A DNA stretch of 26,303 nucleotides, taken from contig CALFYS010000042.1 of the NCBI GenBank assembly GCA_937952245.1, forward strand, positions 1 to 26,303, written 5' to 3'. Shown in pieces: positions 16,466 through 25,549 of this stretch. The notes under the pieces were generated by a model, which saw only the letters and a program-made list of their open reading frames with translations, made no database searches and was not told the origin of the DNA. How positions within the stretch are numbered: position 1 is the first letter of the stretch; every line of letters starts with the position of its first letter. A program made the position numbers and the translations under genes. This DNA is from an uncultured Alphaproteobacteria bacterium. GTDB taxonomy: Bacteria > Pseudomonadota > Alphaproteobacteria > Puniceispirillales > UBA1172.

Positions 16466-17002
16466 CTAAGGCCTTGGCGCGTGTTTAGCAAGAATTCTTT
16501 GCAAGGTGCGGCGGTGCAATTTCAGCCGCCGTGCGGTTTCTGAAACATTACGGCCACATTGTTCATAAACACGTTGAATATGTTCCCAGCGGACGCGATC
16601 TGCTGACATGGGGTCTTCCGGTGGTGGCGGAATATCATCACCTTGTTGCAATAACGTGGCGGCAATGGCATCAGGGTCTGCTGGTTTTGGCAGGTAATCA
16701 ACCGCCCCTGCTTTAACCGCGGCAACGGCGGTGGCGATATTGCCAAAGCCTGTCAGCATCACAATCCGGCAGTTGGGCTGCTTTTCATGGAGACTGCTGG
16801 CAATTTCCAGCCCATTGCCATCTTCCAATTTCATATCAAGAACCGCATGGGTCAGGGCTTGCTGATCAATGATCTGGTTTGCGGTTTCAACACCATCAGC
16901 ATCAAACACGGTAAAGCCGCGCCGTTCCATCACCCGCGCCAGACGGCCGCGCAATGGCGCATCATCATCAACGATTAATAATTTCATCTGTTCAGAAGAC
17001 AT
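16466..17002 (-). CDS. regA: RegA/PrrA/ActR-type response regulator
   Basis: A 178-residue two-domain regulator. The receiver has acidic D12-D14, phosphoacceptor D56 in VLDMKLEDGNG, T84 and K106 in YLPKPAD. A short proline linker (PPPPEDPMSADRVRWEHIQRV) leads to a Fis-type helix-turn-helix ending NVSETARRLKLHRRTLQRIL, the nearly invariant RegA/PrrA/ActR tail. In alphaproteobacteria this regulator switches respiration, photosynthesis, nitrogen and carbon fixation genes with redox state. AGGG lies 8 nt before the ATG. Its kinase gene regB lies 78 bp upstream in the same direction, and a separate promoter is possible in that gap. Confidence 0.96.
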   Translation of the reverse strand: MSSEQMKLLIVDDDAPLRGRLARVMERRGFTVFDADGVETANQIIDQQALTHAVLDMKLEDGNGLEIASSLHEKQPNCRIVMLTGFGNIATAVAAVKAGAVDYLPKPADPDAIAATLLQQGDDIPPPPEDPMSADRVRWEHIQRVYEQCGRNVSETARRLKLHRRTLQRILAKHAPRP

Positions 17003-17035
17003 GAAACAACCCTGACGTTAGTGGTTACCTTCTTT

Positions 17036-17063
17036 AATATATACAGCCGCAAACGCTAATCAA
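17036..17063 (-). promoter_or_regulatory. Possible regA promoter
   Basis: On the minus strand TTGATT (17058-17063) and TATATT (17036-17041) are 16 bp apart in the regB-regA gap, a plausible -35/-10 pair (4/6 and 5/6). It would allow regA expression independent of regB and gyrB. Confidence 0.35.
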
Positions 17064-17080
17064 GCCATCGTCATCTTTGG

Positions 17081-18397
17081 TCATGATGTGCGGTTGCCTT
17101 TAATCCCTAAACTGTCAATTTCTTGCCGCGGCCAAATCACCGTCACTTGCGCGCCTTTGCCGCCTTTTTTATTGACCAATTTCAATTTCCCGCCGTTGTT
17201 TTCGATCATGGTTTTGGCAATGAAAACCCCCAGCCCCATATGCCCCTCATCACCGGAACGACTGCTGTTATACGGCTCCCCTAAACGGGAAAGAATAGCC
17301 GATTGAAACCCCGGGCCATCATCTTGGATTAAGACTGAGATGTTGTGATCATCCCAAGTGACGGTAATCTCAACCTTTGATTTGGCAAATTGAGCGGCGT
17401 TATCAATCAATGTTTCCAGCGGATGCAGCAAATCAGGTCGCCACATCACTTCCGGTTGCTGGCTGTTGTCTTGGCCGTTCACCGCCAGCGAAATAATGGA
17501 TTTAATATCGGCAAAACGTTCATCAATCAGGTTGTTAAACAAGGCTTTGATTGGCATCGGGTCATCTGTTTCACTGCCCAAGGAAACCGCGTCATGATTC
17601 AATTCTGCTAGAATTTCACGGCAACGGTCGGTTTCTGATTGCAACAGATTCAAATCTTCTTTGATCAGATCAAAATCTTTCTTCGGGTCCATTTGCCCCA
17701 ATTCATGGGCGATCAATGTGATGGTGTTCAATGGTGAGCCCAATTTATGGGCGGCGGCGGTGGCCAAACTGCCCAAAGCCACCATTTGTTGTTCTTGTGC
17801 CATGGTGACACGGGCTTCCGCCAGCCCTCGTGCCAAATCACGGGATTGTCTCGCCACCATGCCGGCGTAGGTTGCGATAAAGATGGTGGTCAAGACCAAC
17901 GCCGCCCATAAGCCAACAACATAAAGCGTCGGCAAATCCAGCATCGCCTCACCCCAAGGCAACGGGTCATGATAACTGGCCAAAATACTGGCCAAGACCA
18001 CCACAATACTGACCAAAATCATGGTTCGGCCTTGCGACATGACGGTGGCAGAAATCACCACAGGCGCCATGAACATAATCGCAAAGGGGTTGATCAGCCC
18101 GCCGGTTAGATAAAGCAGTAACGCCAATTGCACCACGTCAAACACCAGCAAGCCAAACAGCGCGTCAATGCTGACGTTTTTATTCAAGCGGCTGATGTAA
18201 TTTTGGGCAAAGCCAACCCCTGCTGAAAGCGCGATCACCAACAAACACGCGGTCAAGGGCAAATCAAAATTGAAGCCAAATTGCACAATCATGATGGCCA
18301 GCACCTGACCAAACAAGGCAATCCATCGGATGTTTTCGATAGCTTTCGTGCTGACCAACGTGGTTGTTGAAATTTTCGCCAAAGATTGATCAGCCAT
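17081..18397 (-). CDS. regB: RegB/PrrB/ActS-type redox sensor histidine kinase
   Basis: A 438-residue inner-membrane kinase with about six hydrophobic segments in residues 20-180. The conserved quinone-sensing loop G99-G-L-I-N-P-F105 is present. The H-box is AAAHKLGSPLN with His217, and C259 in DRCREIL corresponds to the redox-active cysteine of RegB (Cys265 in Rhodobacter capsulatus). The ATP domain has N333 (LIDNAAQFA), DDGPGF at 359-364 and GLGVF at 388-392. It phosphorylates RegA. It sits 22 bp after gyrB rather than divergent from senC, as in Rhodobacter. Family assignment is strong. Confidence 0.95.
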   Translation of the reverse strand: MADQSLAKISTTTLVSTKAIENIRWIALFGQVLAIMIVQFGFNFDLPLTACLLVIALSAGVGFAQNYISRLNKNVSIDALFGLLVFDVVQLALLLYLTGGLINPFAIMFMAPVVISATVMSQGRTMILVSIVVVLASILASYHDPLPWGEAMLDLPTLYVVGLWAALVLTTIFIATYAGMVARQSRDLARGLAEARVTMAQEQQMVALGSLATAAAHKLGSPLNTITLIAHELGQMDPKKDFDLIKEDLNLLQSETDRCREILAELNHDAVSLGSETDDPMPIKALFNNLIDERFADIKSIISLAVNGQDNSQQPEVMWRPDLLHPLETLIDNAAQFAKSKVEITVTWDDHNISVLIQDDGPGFQSAILSRLGEPYNSSRSGDEGHMGLGVFIAKTMIENNGGKLKLVNKKGGKGAQVTVIWPRQEIDSLGIKGNRTS

Positions 18398-18419
18398 GAG
18401 CCCTATCCATTAACGATGT

Positions 18420-20882
18420 TTAGACATCAAGATTGGCGACTTTCAACGCGTTGGCTTGAATGAAGTTACGGCGTTCTTCCACCGCTTCACCCATCAAGGT
18501 TGAAAAGGCCTCTTCGGCGTCTTCTTCATGGTCAATCCGCACCTGCAATAATGTCCGCTGATTCGGATCAAGGGTTGTTTCCCACAATTGGTCGGGGTTC
18601 ATTTCACCCAGACCTTTATAGCGGGCCACTTGCGCCCCTTTGCGGCCATAGGCAAAGACCGTGTCCACCAATTCAACAGGACCATTAATGACCGTGCTTT
18701 GATTATTGGCCATCAATTGCGACGGGCGCGCAAAACTTTCTTGCAACATGGGCGCCATTTCATCAAGGCGGCGGGCTTCTTCTGTTGCCAAAATTCGGCG
18801 TGACAGCTGATAGCGTTCGGTAACCCCGCGCATGGTTCGTGAAATTTCCATGACCTTACCGCCGGCATCATCTTGGCTGTCCACCATCGCCCCTTTCCAG
18901 CCTCGTTCCAGCGGATCACTCAGGCTTTCCAGACGATGGGCTAAATATTCAGCCGCTTCCGCGTTGCCGATGGCTTCAGGGTTTAGCAGCCCCGCGATTG
19001 AGGCTTGTTCCACCACCTGCACGGAGCCAACGCCGCGCGCCAATGAAGTGATGCAGCGCATCGCCGCGCCCGCGTCAGAAACCAATTGCGATAAATCTTG
19101 CCCCACGACTTGGCTGCCATCCGCGGCTTGCAACATCGCGTCCTTTAACCCCGCATCCTGCAAATAGAGATCAAGCTCGCGTTGGTCTTTTAAATACACT
19201 TCAGAAGACCCGCGCTTTGCCCTAAACAACGGCGGCTGAGCGATATAGAGATAACCCCGCTCAATCAATGGTTTCATGTGACGGAAGAAGAAAGTGAGCA
19301 ACAATGTTCTGATGTGACTGCCATCAACATCCGCATCGGTCATAATCACAATCCGATGATAGCGAGCCTTTTCAGGGTCAATATCAGCATTGCCAACCCC
19401 TGCGCCAATGGCGGTGATCAACGTCCCCAATTCAGCAGAGGATAACATTTTATCAACCCGCGCCCGTTCAACATTGAGGATTTTACCCCGAAGCGGCAGG
19501 ATCGCTTGATTGGCGCGGTCACGCCCTTGCTTGGCTGAACCACCCGCGGAATCACCCTCAACCAGAAAGATTTCGGACTTTGCCGGGTCTTTTTCCTGAC
19601 AATCTGCCAATTTACCCGGCAGGCTGGCAATATCCATCACCCCTTTGCGGCGGGTTAATTCACGTGCTTTACGCGCCGCTTCTCGTGCCGCCGCCGCTTC
19701 ATACGCTTTTGAGACAATTTTCTTGGCTTCGGTAGGGTGTTCTTCAAACCATTGTGATAACGCGTCGCCCACCGCTTGTTCAACAATGGGTCGGACTTCT
19801 GATGACACCAATTTATCTTTGGTCTGGGATGAGAATTTAGGATCAGGCACTTTTACCGAAATAATCGCCGTCAAGCCTTCACGGGCATCATCGCCTGAAA
19901 GCTGCACTTTTTCTTTTTTGGCAATGCCGCTTTCCTGCGCGTAATTGTTGATGATCCGTGTTAACGCCCCGCGGAAACCCGCCAAATGCGTCCCGCCATC
20001 ACGTTGGGGGATGTTGTTGGTAAAGCACAATGTGTTTTCATGGTAAGAATCGGTCCATTCCAACGCCAGCTCAACGCCAACCCCATCCTTTTCGCTTTCC
20101 GCGGTGATCGCCTCATGTATAGCGGTGCGCGATTTATCCAGCCATGTCACAAATTCCCGCAATCCCCCTTCATAATGGAAGGTGGAGACCACTTGTTCGG
20201 CCTGACGATCATCGGTCAATTTGATATTGACCCCTGAATTCAAAAAGGCCAATTCCCGTAAGCGATGCTCAAGGGTGGAGAAATCAAATTCTGTTTTCGT
20301 AAAGGTTTCTTTTGACGGCAAAAACGTGATCTCTGTGCCTGTTTGCTCGCCGCAATCGCCCACGACTTCCAACGGGCCCGTGGCATCACCATGAACAAAA
20401 GAAATCTGATGCTTTTTGCCATCGCGATAAATCGTCATTTCAAGGGAAGACGACAGGGCGTTCACCACCGAAACGCCAACCCCGTGCAAACCGCCTGATA
20501 CTTTATAGGAGTTGTTATCAAACTTACCGCCGGCGTGCAGCTGGGTCATGATCACCTCTGCCGCTGAAACCCCTTCTTCGGGGTGAATATCGGTGGGGAT
20601 GCCGCGGCCATTATCGGTCACGCTGACTGAACCATTGCCGTTCAAAATCACCTGCACCAGATCACAATGCCCGGCCAAGGCTTCATCAATGGCGTTATCC
20701 ACCACTTCATAAATCATGTGATGCAGGCCTGACCCATCATCGGTATCACCGATATACATCCCCGGGCGTTTCCGCACCGCGTCTAACCCCCGCAGGACTT
20801 TAATCGAATCCGCATCATAAGCCTCATTTGACGGATCAATCGCTGGATCAACAGATGGATCATTAGGTGTTTCGTCGCTCAT
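18420..20882 (-). CDS. gyrB: DNA gyrase subunit B
   Basis: An 820-residue GyrB, the ATPase/Toprim half of gyrase. The GHKL ATP site shows VVDNAIDEALAGH at 60-72, DNGRGIP at 90-96 and GLHGVGVSVVNAL at 131-143. The Toprim domain has VEGDSAGGSA from 441 and DADVDG at 516-521, followed by the long insert typical of Gram-negative GyrB and the C-terminal YKGLGEMNPDQLWETT. The first 25 residues are an acidic extension. A strong AAGGAG precedes the ATG by 6 nt, and the ATG overlaps the recF stop (20879-20882), so expression is coupled to recF. Confidence 0.98.
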   Translation of the reverse strand: MSDETPNDPSVDPAIDPSNEAYDADSIKVLRGLDAVRKRPGMYIGDTDDGSGLHHMIYEVVDNAIDEALAGHCDLVQVILNGNGSVSVTDNGRGIPTDIHPEEGVSAAEVIMTQLHAGGKFDNNSYKVSGGLHGVGVSVVNALSSSLEMTIYRDGKKHQISFVHGDATGPLEVVGDCGEQTGTEITFLPSKETFTKTEFDFSTLEHRLRELAFLNSGVNIKLTDDRQAEQVVSTFHYEGGLREFVTWLDKSRTAIHEAITAESEKDGVGVELALEWTDSYHENTLCFTNNIPQRDGGTHLAGFRGALTRIINNYAQESGIAKKEKVQLSGDDAREGLTAIISVKVPDPKFSSQTKDKLVSSEVRPIVEQAVGDALSQWFEEHPTEAKKIVSKAYEAAAAREAARKARELTRRKGVMDIASLPGKLADCQEKDPAKSEIFLVEGDSAGGSAKQGRDRANQAILPLRGKILNVERARVDKMLSSAELGTLITAIGAGVGNADIDPEKARYHRIVIMTDADVDGSHIRTLLLTFFFRHMKPLIERGYLYIAQPPLFRAKRGSSEVYLKDQRELDLYLQDAGLKDAMLQAADGSQVVGQDLSQLVSDAGAAMRCITSLARGVGSVQVVEQASIAGLLNPEAIGNAEAAEYLAHRLESLSDPLERGWKGAMVDSQDDAGGKVMEISRTMRGVTERYQLSRRILATEEARRLDEMAPMLQESFARPSQLMANNQSTVINGPVELVDTVFAYGRKGAQVARYKGLGEMNPDQLWETTLDPNQRTLLQVRIDHEEDAEEAFSTLMGEAVEERRNFIQANALKVANLDV

Positions 20883-22135
20883 GATGAACTCCTTACTGCG
20901 GTGGTTGGGGACGGCAAATCAACAACATCCCCGTCTTCAATAAATACAATATCGTGGTGGTTTTGCATGGTGGCAAAAGCATCAGCATCGGTTCCGCTGA
21001 ACCAAACTTGGCCTGAAAATTCGGCGGTTAATTCAAACAAGCTTTGGCGGCGGGCTTCATCGAGATGCGAGACAATGTCATCCAGCAAAAGCAATTGTGG
21101 CCGCCGCAATCGTTTTGTTTGCAAGCGCGCGTGCGCCAAGACAACCGAAATAACAAGAGCTTTTTGTTCGCCTGTGGAGGATAACTCCGCGCTCTGTCCT
21201 GTTTTTGAATGGCTGACCGTCAACAGCGTGTTCATTGGCCCGGGCATGGTGGTGATGCCGTTGAGGCGATTGGCTTTGGCTTCGGATTTAATCCGGTCTT
21301 CGGCATCAACCGCTGGCATATTTTCAAGCCATGTTTCCACATCACCATCCAACCGAAGCCGCGCCGATGGGAAGGATGGCAAAGGCATGGCGGCCTCAAC
21401 ATCAAGGGCATCCACCATGGCCTGACGGGCGGCGATAATCGCCATGCCGCTTTCGGCCATTTGCGCTTCAAGGGCTTCAAACCACGATTGATCTTGCTGG
21501 CCTTCTTCCATCAAACGGTTGCGCTGGCGATAGGCTTTTTCATAACGCTGGATACGCCCTGAATGGGCAGGGTCAAACGCGATCACCAAACGGTCTAAAA
21601 ACCGCCGTCGTTCCGATGCCGCCGCCGCCAAAACGCCATCCATATCAGGGGTCAGCCATGAAATGGCCAAATGTTCAGCCAAGGCGGATTGTGATGAAAA
21701 CTCACCATTGATTTTAATGATCCGCCGCCCCGTGCCGCCGTCATCTTGCAACATCGTGCCTGTGCCTAACCGCAAAGGGCCATCCGCTGTTTCCAATTCA
21801 GCGGCAATCGACCAAATCGCATGGGCATCTGTTTGTGAAGGGGCGGCTTGATGGGCCAGCAGATCCGCCTTTGCCCGCCGCAACCCACGCCCCGGCGCCA
21901 ATAAAGACAAGGCTTCCAGCATATTGGTTTTGCCCGCGCCATTTGCCCCCACCAAGACAACAGAAGATGATCGCAACCCCGATTGCCCGCCATGACCATT
22001 TAGCCCCGAAAGGTTAGGCAAGGTCAGGTGACTGGCCGAATAATTGCGAAAATTCTGCAACCGCAAACTGGTGATGGCCAGCGTTGAGGCTGGCTTTGTT
22101 GGCGCGGCTATCGCAGATGGATGAGACAGCAACAC
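20879..22135 (-). CDS. recF: DNA replication and repair protein RecF
   Basis: A 418-residue SMC-like ATPase that helps load RecA at gaps. Walker A GANGAGKT is at 63-70, STGEQKAL marks the ABC signature, and LLLLDDIVSHLDE at 348-360 is Walker B plus D-loop. It is longer than E. coli RecF (357 residues), with a roughly 20-residue N-terminal extension before ITSLRLQNFRNY and an extra Gly/Ser-rich loop at about 43-57. The start is a GTG at 22135 without a clear Shine-Dalgarno sequence; TTG at the next codon or a start closer to residue 20 is possible. It follows dnaN by 7 bp and overlaps gyrB by 4 bp. Confidence 0.95.
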   Translation of the reverse strand: MLLSHPSAIAAPTKPASTLAITSLRLQNFRNYSASHLTLPNLSGLNGHGGQSGLRSSSVVLVGANGAGKTNMLEALSLLAPGRGLRRAKADLLAHQAAPSQTDAHAIWSIAAELETADGPLRLGTGTMLQDDGGTGRRIIKINGEFSSQSALAEHLAISWLTPDMDGVLAAAASERRRFLDRLVIAFDPAHSGRIQRYEKAYRQRNRLMEEGQQDQSWFEALEAQMAESGMAIIAARQAMVDALDVEAAMPLPSFPSARLRLDGDVETWLENMPAVDAEDRIKSEAKANRLNGITTMPGPMNTLLTVSHSKTGQSAELSSTGEQKALVISVVLAHARLQTKRLRRPQLLLLDDIVSHLDEARRQSLFELTAEFSGQVWFSGTDADAFATMQNHHDIVFIEDGDVVDLPSPTTAVRSSS

Positions 22136-22142
22136 GATGGCA

Positions 22143-23249
22143 TCACACCCGCATTGGCATCAGGACAAACAGATTGGCATCATCACCCGGGGCACGGATC
22201 ACCGTTGGCGCCGCTGAATCCGAAAGCGCAAATTCCATCATATCGCCATCAATCTGATTGGCGATATCCAGCAAGTAGCGCGCGTTGAACCCAATTTCAA
22301 TTTCAGCACCATCATAGCTCACTTCAAGGCTTTCGGTGGCGCTGGCGGCATCGGCGCTGGTTGCGGACAGGGTCAATGATCCTGGCGATAACTTCATTTT
22401 CACCGAACGTGTTTTTTCCGATGAAACCGTGGACACGCGATCAACCGAATCTTTAAACCCAGCGACGGAAACCTGCATAATGTGATTGTTTTCCGTTGGG
22501 ATCACACGCTGATAATCGGGGAAAGTGCCATCGATCAATTTGGTGGTGACATCGACACTGCCAAAACTGAACCGCGCGCGGCTATCGGTCAGGCCGATTT
22601 TAATATCGCCTTCATATTCATCGATCAATTTGCTCATCTCCCCAACGGCTTTGCGCGGGATAATGACAGATGGCATCAATTCAGCATTGGCGGGCATATC
22701 CATTTGCGACCGCGCCAGACGGTGACCATCGGTGGAAACCGCCCGCAACATCTGGCCATCAGCCAGATGCAGGTAAATACCGTTGAGATAATAGCGCGTT
22801 TCTTCGGTTGAGACGGCAAATCGAGTGTTTTCGATCAGTGATTTTAATTCCGCCGCGGCAAGCGTGAACTCACAAGCCATGGGCGCGGCATTAATGGCGG
22901 GGAAGTCATCAACCGGCAATGTGGGCAGGTTAAAGCTTGACCGGCCCGCGCTGATTTTGACCTGACCATCATCGCCAGCGCTAATTTCAACTTCAGCGCC
23001 ATCAGGCAATTTCCGGACAATTTCAAACAGCAATTGCGCCGGTGTGGTGATCATCCCCGGTTCCATCACCGCCGCCGCCACGGTTTCAACAATATCCATA
23101 TCCATGTCGGTTGCGGTCAAGACCAGCTGGCCGTCTTCGGCCTTCAACACAACATTCGATAGGATCGGGATGGTATTGCGGCGCTCAACAACACTTTGGA
23201 CATGACCAAGTGGCTTAATAAGCATGGCGCGATCAATGGTCAATTTCAT
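22143..23249 (-). CDS. dnaN: DNA polymerase III beta subunit (sliding clamp)
   Basis: A 368-residue clamp protein that tethers polymerase III to DNA as a ring-shaped dimer. It has the usual N-terminus (MKLTIDRAMLIKPLGHVQ, VVERRNTIPILSNV), a middle domain with ALAESTEETRYYLNGI-like sequence, and the conserved C-terminal LMPMRV tail. Length is standard. GAAGGGAAG precedes the ATG by about 5 nt. A 207-bp spacer separates it from dnaA and carries repeats and an inverted repeat (described separately), so it may have its own promoter. recF follows after 7 bp. Confidence 0.98.
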   Translation of the reverse strand: MKLTIDRAMLIKPLGHVQSVVERRNTIPILSNVVLKAEDGQLVLTATDMDMDIVETVAAAVMEPGMITTPAQLLFEIVRKLPDGAEVEISAGDDGQVKISAGRSSFNLPTLPVDDFPAINAAPMACEFTLAAAELKSLIENTRFAVSTEETRYYLNGIYLHLADGQMLRAVSTDGHRLARSQMDMPANAELMPSVIIPRKAVGEMSKLIDEYEGDIKIGLTDSRARFSFGSVDVTTKLIDGTFPDYQRVIPTENNHIMQVSVAGFKDSVDRVSTVSSEKTRSVKMKLSPGSLTLSATSADAASATESLEVSYDGAEIEIGFNARYLLDIANQIDGDMMEFALSDSAAPTVIRAPGDDANLFVLMPMRV

Positions 23250-23298
23250 GGCTTCTTCCCTTCAGGGTTTATTTTGATGTGCTTAAACCCGCCCCTTT

Positions 23299-23358
23299 AG
23301 GCCATTTGATGAAGGCCATTTAACCTTGGCCATGACCACAAATAAGGCCAATGGTTAA
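23299..23358. repeat. Phased GGCCA repeats and bulged inverted repeat between dnaA and dnaN
   Basis: GGCCA occurs at 23300, 23314, 23328 and 23346, spaced 14, 14 and 18 bp, the first two inside the 9-bp direct repeat AGGCCATTT. Overlapping this, TTAACCTTGGCC (23320-23331) pairs with GGCCAATGGTTAA (23346-23358), a 12-bp inverted repeat with one bulged T and a 14-nt loop. No T-tract follows on the minus strand, so it is not a normal terminator. It would form a hairpin in the dnaN leader or serve as a protein site. Confidence 0.6.
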
Positions 23359-23411
23359 GACAGGTTGTTCCAACCAAGTTAGTCTACAAAATATAGCATA
23401 AATTTTACGGA

Positions 23412-23432
23412 GAACACCAGAATATTGTGTTC
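23412..23432. promoter_or_regulatory. Inverted repeat GAACAC-N9-GTGTTC downstream of dnaA
   Basis: Perfect 6-bp arms at 23412-23417 and 23427-23432 around an AT-rich core, 24 bp after the dnaA stop. On the minus strand it is followed by a TATATT element, so it may overlap a dnaN promoter. It does not match the alphaproteobacterial LexA direct-repeat site. Confidence 0.35.
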
Positions 23433-23456
23433 AATCGTGATTTTGAAAGAGTTGGA

Positions 23457-24938
23457 TTAACCCGCGTTGAGCAATGATTTTAGCATTTTAATATCATCGC
23501 TCATGGCTTGGTCATCAATCATCATCTTTTCGATCTTTCCGACAGCGTGCATGACGGTGGTATGATCGCGGCCACCGAAATGATGGCCAATCTCAGGATA
23601 GGAGTTTGATGTCAGGTTTTTCGCCAGATACATGGCGACTTGCCGAGGCTGAACAATGTTTTGTGAGCGGCGGCGCGAATGCATTTCATCCAATTTGATG
23701 TTGTAATGGCGTGAGACTTCGCGCTGAATTTCAGCAATCGAAACCTGTCTTGTGCTGGCGCGCAAGACATCGCCCAAAACTTCATAAACACTGTCAATGG
23801 TGATCGGCCCGCTGATGAAATTGGCATAGGCCGACAGCCTGTTAAGCGCGCCTTCCAATTCACGAACATTGGTGGTGATTTTATGGGCAAGGAATTCGAT
23901 CACATTATAGGGCAGATCAATGCCTTGCTGTTCTGCTTTTGATTGCAGAATACCGACACGCAGCTCAAATGTCGTGGGGTGAATATCGGCCACCATCCCC
24001 CAGTTCAACCGTGACCGAAGCCGTTCTTCCATGCCTGATAAATCCATCGGTGATTTATCGGCGGAAATAATGATTTTTTTGTTTTGATCAATCAGGGCGT
24101 TAAACGTGTGGAAAAATTCTTCTTGGGTGGAATCTTTGCCGCCAATAAATTGCACATCATCAATCATCAACACATCAATGGAGCGAAATTCTTCTTTGAA
24201 TTGGGTGGTGTTGCGATGCCGAAGCGCCTTAATGAAACGGTGCATAAAGACTTCAGCCGACATATAAACAACACGGCGATTGGGGAAACGTTCTTTCATC
24301 TCCCACCCGATGGCGTGCATCAAATGTGTTTTGCCAAGACCAACCCCGCCATAAAGGAACAAGGGGTTAAACACCGGGCTTTCGGTTTCGGCCATCCGCT
24401 TGGCGGCGGCGAAGGCAAAATTATTGGGCCCGCCAACAATAAAATTCTCAAAGGTCAGGCGTGGGTCTAACCGCCCCCCCAATTCATCATAGGCATCAAT
24501 CGGCAGGGAATCCAAAGGCCGTGTGGCACGTGGGGCAGGGGCAGAACTGGCCTGAGCGCTATTGTCATGAACGCTATTGTTATGGGCTTCAACACCCATC
24601 TCAGAGGCGCGAACAGGCTTTTCAGGCATCACGCCGGATTGCCGCGCGGCCATCTGGCGGCGGACTTCAACTTCAACCGTGGTGACATCCGGCCATTCCA
24701 CACAGCAATTGGCGCGGATACGATCAGCATATTGGCTGAGCACACGAGTTTTGGTGAGTTTTGATTCTGTCGCCAGCGTCGCAATGCCGTTGTTTACATC
24801 CACCAAACGAAGGGTTCTGATCCAACTTTTCCAGATGGTATCGCCCAATTCGGTTTTTAATCTTTGCTGGATACGTGTCCAACCTTCGCGGAAATGTTCT
24901 GCCTGATCAGGAGAATAGGTTGTTTTTTGATCTGACAT
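23457..24938 (-). CDS. dnaA: Chromosomal replication initiator protein DnaA
   Basis: A 493-residue initiator. Domain I spans about 15-90, followed by a variable Ala/Ser/Asn-rich linker (100-150). The AAA+ domain has Walker A G197-G-V-G-L-G-K-T204, Walker B LMIDD at 257-261 and the GMEERLRSR segment with the arginine finger. Domain IV carries the DnaA-box-binding signature F454-G-G-R-D-H-T-T-V462. GGGAG lies 6-7 nt before the ATG. It opens the minus-strand run dnaN-recF-gyrB; a 633-bp gene-free region lies upstream, before rpsT. Length and domain order are normal. Confidence 0.98.
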   Translation of the reverse strand: MSDQKTTYSPDQAEHFREGWTRIQQRLKTELGDTIWKSWIRTLRLVDVNNGIATLATESKLTKTRVLSQYADRIRANCCVEWPDVTTVEVEVRRQMAARQSGVMPEKPVRASEMGVEAHNNSVHDNSAQASSAPAPRATRPLDSLPIDAYDELGGRLDPRLTFENFIVGGPNNFAFAAAKRMAETESPVFNPLFLYGGVGLGKTHLMHAIGWEMKERFPNRRVVYMSAEVFMHRFIKALRHRNTTQFKEEFRSIDVLMIDDVQFIGGKDSTQEEFFHTFNALIDQNKKIIISADKSPMDLSGMEERLRSRLNWGMVADIHPTTFELRVGILQSKAEQQGIDLPYNVIEFLAHKITTNVRELEGALNRLSAYANFISGPITIDSVYEVLGDVLRASTRQVSIAEIQREVSRHYNIKLDEMHSRRRSQNIVQPRQVAMYLAKNLTSNSYPEIGHHFGGRDHTTVMHAVGKIEKMMIDDQAMSDDIKMLKSLLNAG

Positions 24939-25140
24939 AAACCACTCCCCTGGCTTTAAACATTATAATTCTGTTCCGCATGGACATGCGACGATGCTTT
25001 GGCTGGCGCCTCGGCTTTATCGATGCTTCGGATTAATCTTCATTAAACTGCCGCATCCGATGATGACGATGGTTAATCAGGTCATGATTGATGTCTTTAA
25101 GACAATTATTATTCATGATTTTTTGACCTATCGTTGAACT

Positions 25141-25169
25141 ATAATCGCGATTGCTGGCGATTGTTTCAA
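25141..25169 (-). promoter_or_regulatory. Candidate dnaA promoter
   Basis: On the minus strand TTGAAA (25164-25169, 5/6 to the -35 consensus) and GATTAT (25141-25146, 4/6) are separated by 17 bp. It would give a leader of about 195 nt. A perfect TATAAT at 24962-24967 lies too close to the start codon and lacks a -35 partner. Confidence 0.35.
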
Positions 25170-25522
25170 GGTCGATTTTTAACGAATTTTGATTTTTTTG
25201 CTGTCAACAATTTTCTTTTCTGCCGCGGCCTCTAAAAACCCTTATTTTTCAGCCATCCCAAAAAATTTTCCGAATTTTTTTTCTTCTTTTTTTTTCATCT
25301 CATCATGGAGAAGTCATCAAATCTTCGACTGATTTTACCCCTCAATTTTCACTGGTTTTGATAAATCACTTTATTTTCAACACTCGAATCGGTTTTCTTG
25401 CAAATTTGGATGATGTGCTGCCCCTAACCGCCAGACAGAATCAGTCTTCCGATTCGCCGCCGTTAAATTTTCGATTGGAATGCAAATGCGGCGTGCCTTT
25501 TCATCTTCCCTGAATTCAGGCC

Positions 25523-25549
25523 AAAAAAAACGCCCCTCGTGGAGCGTTT
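25523..25549 (-). terminator. Intrinsic terminator of rpsT
   Basis: On the minus strand AAACGCTCC, loop ACGA and GGGGCGTTT form a 9-bp stem with one G-T wobble, running into a total of eight T (25523-25530). It lies 22 bp past the rpsT stop and shields the dnaA leader from read-through. Confidence 0.9.

Noticed and set aside
20901..21425. 174-codon open frame on the plus strand
   Set aside because: It lies wholly antisense to recF, whose motifs are clear; the protein has no recognisable domain.
23412..23432. LexA/SOS box
   Set aside because: Alphaproteobacterial LexA sites are direct repeats GTTC-N7-GTTC; this is an inverted GAACAC/GTGTTC with 9 bp between.
24084..24470. 128-codon open frame on the plus strand
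   Set aside because: Antisense to the AAA+ domain of dnaA; no family features.
25033..25046. CtrA-like site TTAA-N6-TTAA upstream of dnaA
   Set aside because: The CtrA consensus needs a 7-bp spacer; here it is 6.
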